Part shown: positions 12,861-13,345 of the stretch, piece by piece
Position numbering within the stretch: position 1 is the first letter of the stretch
How the letters are laid out: each line of letters starts with the position of its first letter
Assembly (NCBI GenBank): GCA_005779345.1
Contig: SXJQ01000185.1
Span: forward strand, 1-13,345
DNA: 13,345 nucleotides
Origin: Actinomycetota bacterium
GTDB lineage: Bacteria > Actinomycetota > Acidimicrobiia > IMCC26256 > PALSA-610
Direction of reading: 5' to 3'
The notes under the pieces: generated by a model
What the model saw: the letters and a program-made list of their open reading frames with translations, nothing else
What the model was told of the DNA's origin: nothing
Databases searched by the model: none
Translations under genes and position numbers: made by a program

Positions 12861-13345
12861 GTGACCCGCCCGCACCGCGGCTGGCCCGGGCTCATCGAGG
12901 CCTATCGCGATCGTCTCCCCGTCGACACCGAGACCCCCGTCGTCACGCTGCTCGAAGGCAACACGCCATTGGTGCCGGCGCCGCGTCTGTCGGCGACGAC
13001 GGGCTGCGACGTCTTCCTCAAGTGCGAGGGTCTGAACCCGACCGGGTCGTTCAAGGATCGCGGGATGACGATGGCGATGAGCAAGGCGCTCGAGGGCGGC
13101 GCCAAGGTCGTCGTGTGCGCCTCGACGGGCAACACGAGCGCATCGGCCGCGGCCTACGCGACTCGTGCCGGGCTCCTGTGCGCGGTGCTGATCCCGGAGG
13201 GTCACGTCGCGCTGGGCAAGCTCGCCCAGGCGCTCATCCACGGTGCGCGCACCTTGCAGATCCGCGGCAACTTCGACGACGCACTCGACCTGGTGCGCGA
13301 ACTCGGCGCGCGCGACGGTGTCCAGATCGTCAACTCGATCAATCC
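12861..13345 (+). CDS. thrC: Threonine synthase, N-terminal part, cut by window edge
   Basis: PLP enzyme that converts O-phosphohomoserine to threonine. The visible 161 residues include LLEGNTPLVPAPRLS (30-44), the PLP-lysine motif NPTGSFKDRGM (59-69) with Lys65, and the phosphate-binding STGNTSASAAAYA (88-100). This is the compact form of about 350 residues seen in Actinobacteria, without the N-terminal extension of the E. coli or yeast type; roughly half lies beyond the window. The GTG at 12861 has a GGGAGGG at 12847-12853 just upstream, inside the end of hom. Start and family are secure; thrB would be the expected next gene but is not seen. Confidence 0.96.
   Translation, partial: MTRPHRGWPGLIEAYRDRLPVDTETPVVTLLEGNTPLVPAPRLSATTGCDVFLKCEGLNPTGSFKDRGMTMAMSKALEGGAKVVVCASTGNTSASAAAYATRAGLLCAVLIPEGHVALGKLAQALIHGARTLQIRGNFDDALDLVRELGARDGVQIVNSIN

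Noticed and set aside
11382..13241. A 619-codon minus-strand open frame opposite hom and thrC
   Set aside because: Arg/Asp/Glu-rich with no domain, and hom and thrC are certain on the other strand.
1..13345. A CRISPR array, insertion sequence, prophage or defence island
   Set aside because: No regular spacer-repeat array, transposase, integrase, terminal repeats or nuclease/helicase gene is seen. The only repeats are short and local.

Overview
The window is about 13.3 kb of high-GC DNA, densely coding, with GTG starts as common as ATG. It looks like a chromosomal segment of an actinobacterium, most likely from a deep-branching class such as Acidimicrobiia; the class is my inference. Three things support the phylum: a bacterial proteasome activator (Bpa/PafE type), which only makes sense in an organism with a 20S proteasome; an arginyl-tRNA synthetase with HAGG at the HIGH position, the form I associate with Actinobacteria; and the order argS-lysA-hom-thrC. 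There is no insertion sequence, phage gene, CRISPR array or plasmid function.

Layout, left to right. Minus strand, 1-5709: the 5' part of a class II DAHP synthase gene (1-359), bpa (454-981), a short-chain dehydrogenase (1047-1877), an acetyl-CoA hydrolase/transferase-family CoA-transferase (1943-3244), an aldehyde dehydrogenase (3252-4703), a nucleotidyltransferase-fold protein (4770-5564) and tRNA-Arg(CCG) (5638-5709). Plus strand, 5758-6756: a family 2 glycosyltransferase, divergent from the tRNA. Minus strand, 6722-8310: a diguanylate cyclase gene translationally coupled (ATGA overlap) to a gene for an unrecognised 218-residue protein. Plus strand, 8444-13345: argS, lysA, hom and the start of thrC, joined by 4-bp overlaps or a 3-bp gap.

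How the genes work together. The plus-strand operon couples arginyl-tRNA charging to the aspartate-family pathway: LysA makes lysine from meso-diaminopimelate, Hom makes homoserine, and ThrC makes threonine. The aldehyde dehydrogenase and CoA-transferase genes lie 7 bp apart and, with the dehydrogenase, could oxidise an alcohol or aldehyde and activate the acid as a CoA ester; the substrate is not visible from sequence. A long inverted repeat separates the dehydrogenase from that pair, so it may be regulated separately. The most open question is the diguanylate cyclase pair: an apparently active, I-site-containing GGDEF enzyme coupled to a two-part protein whose C-terminal half looks like an internal duplication resembling the LeuA regulatory fold.

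Most of the window is ordinary housekeeping and metabolic DNA. I did not find a clear new defence or mobile system.
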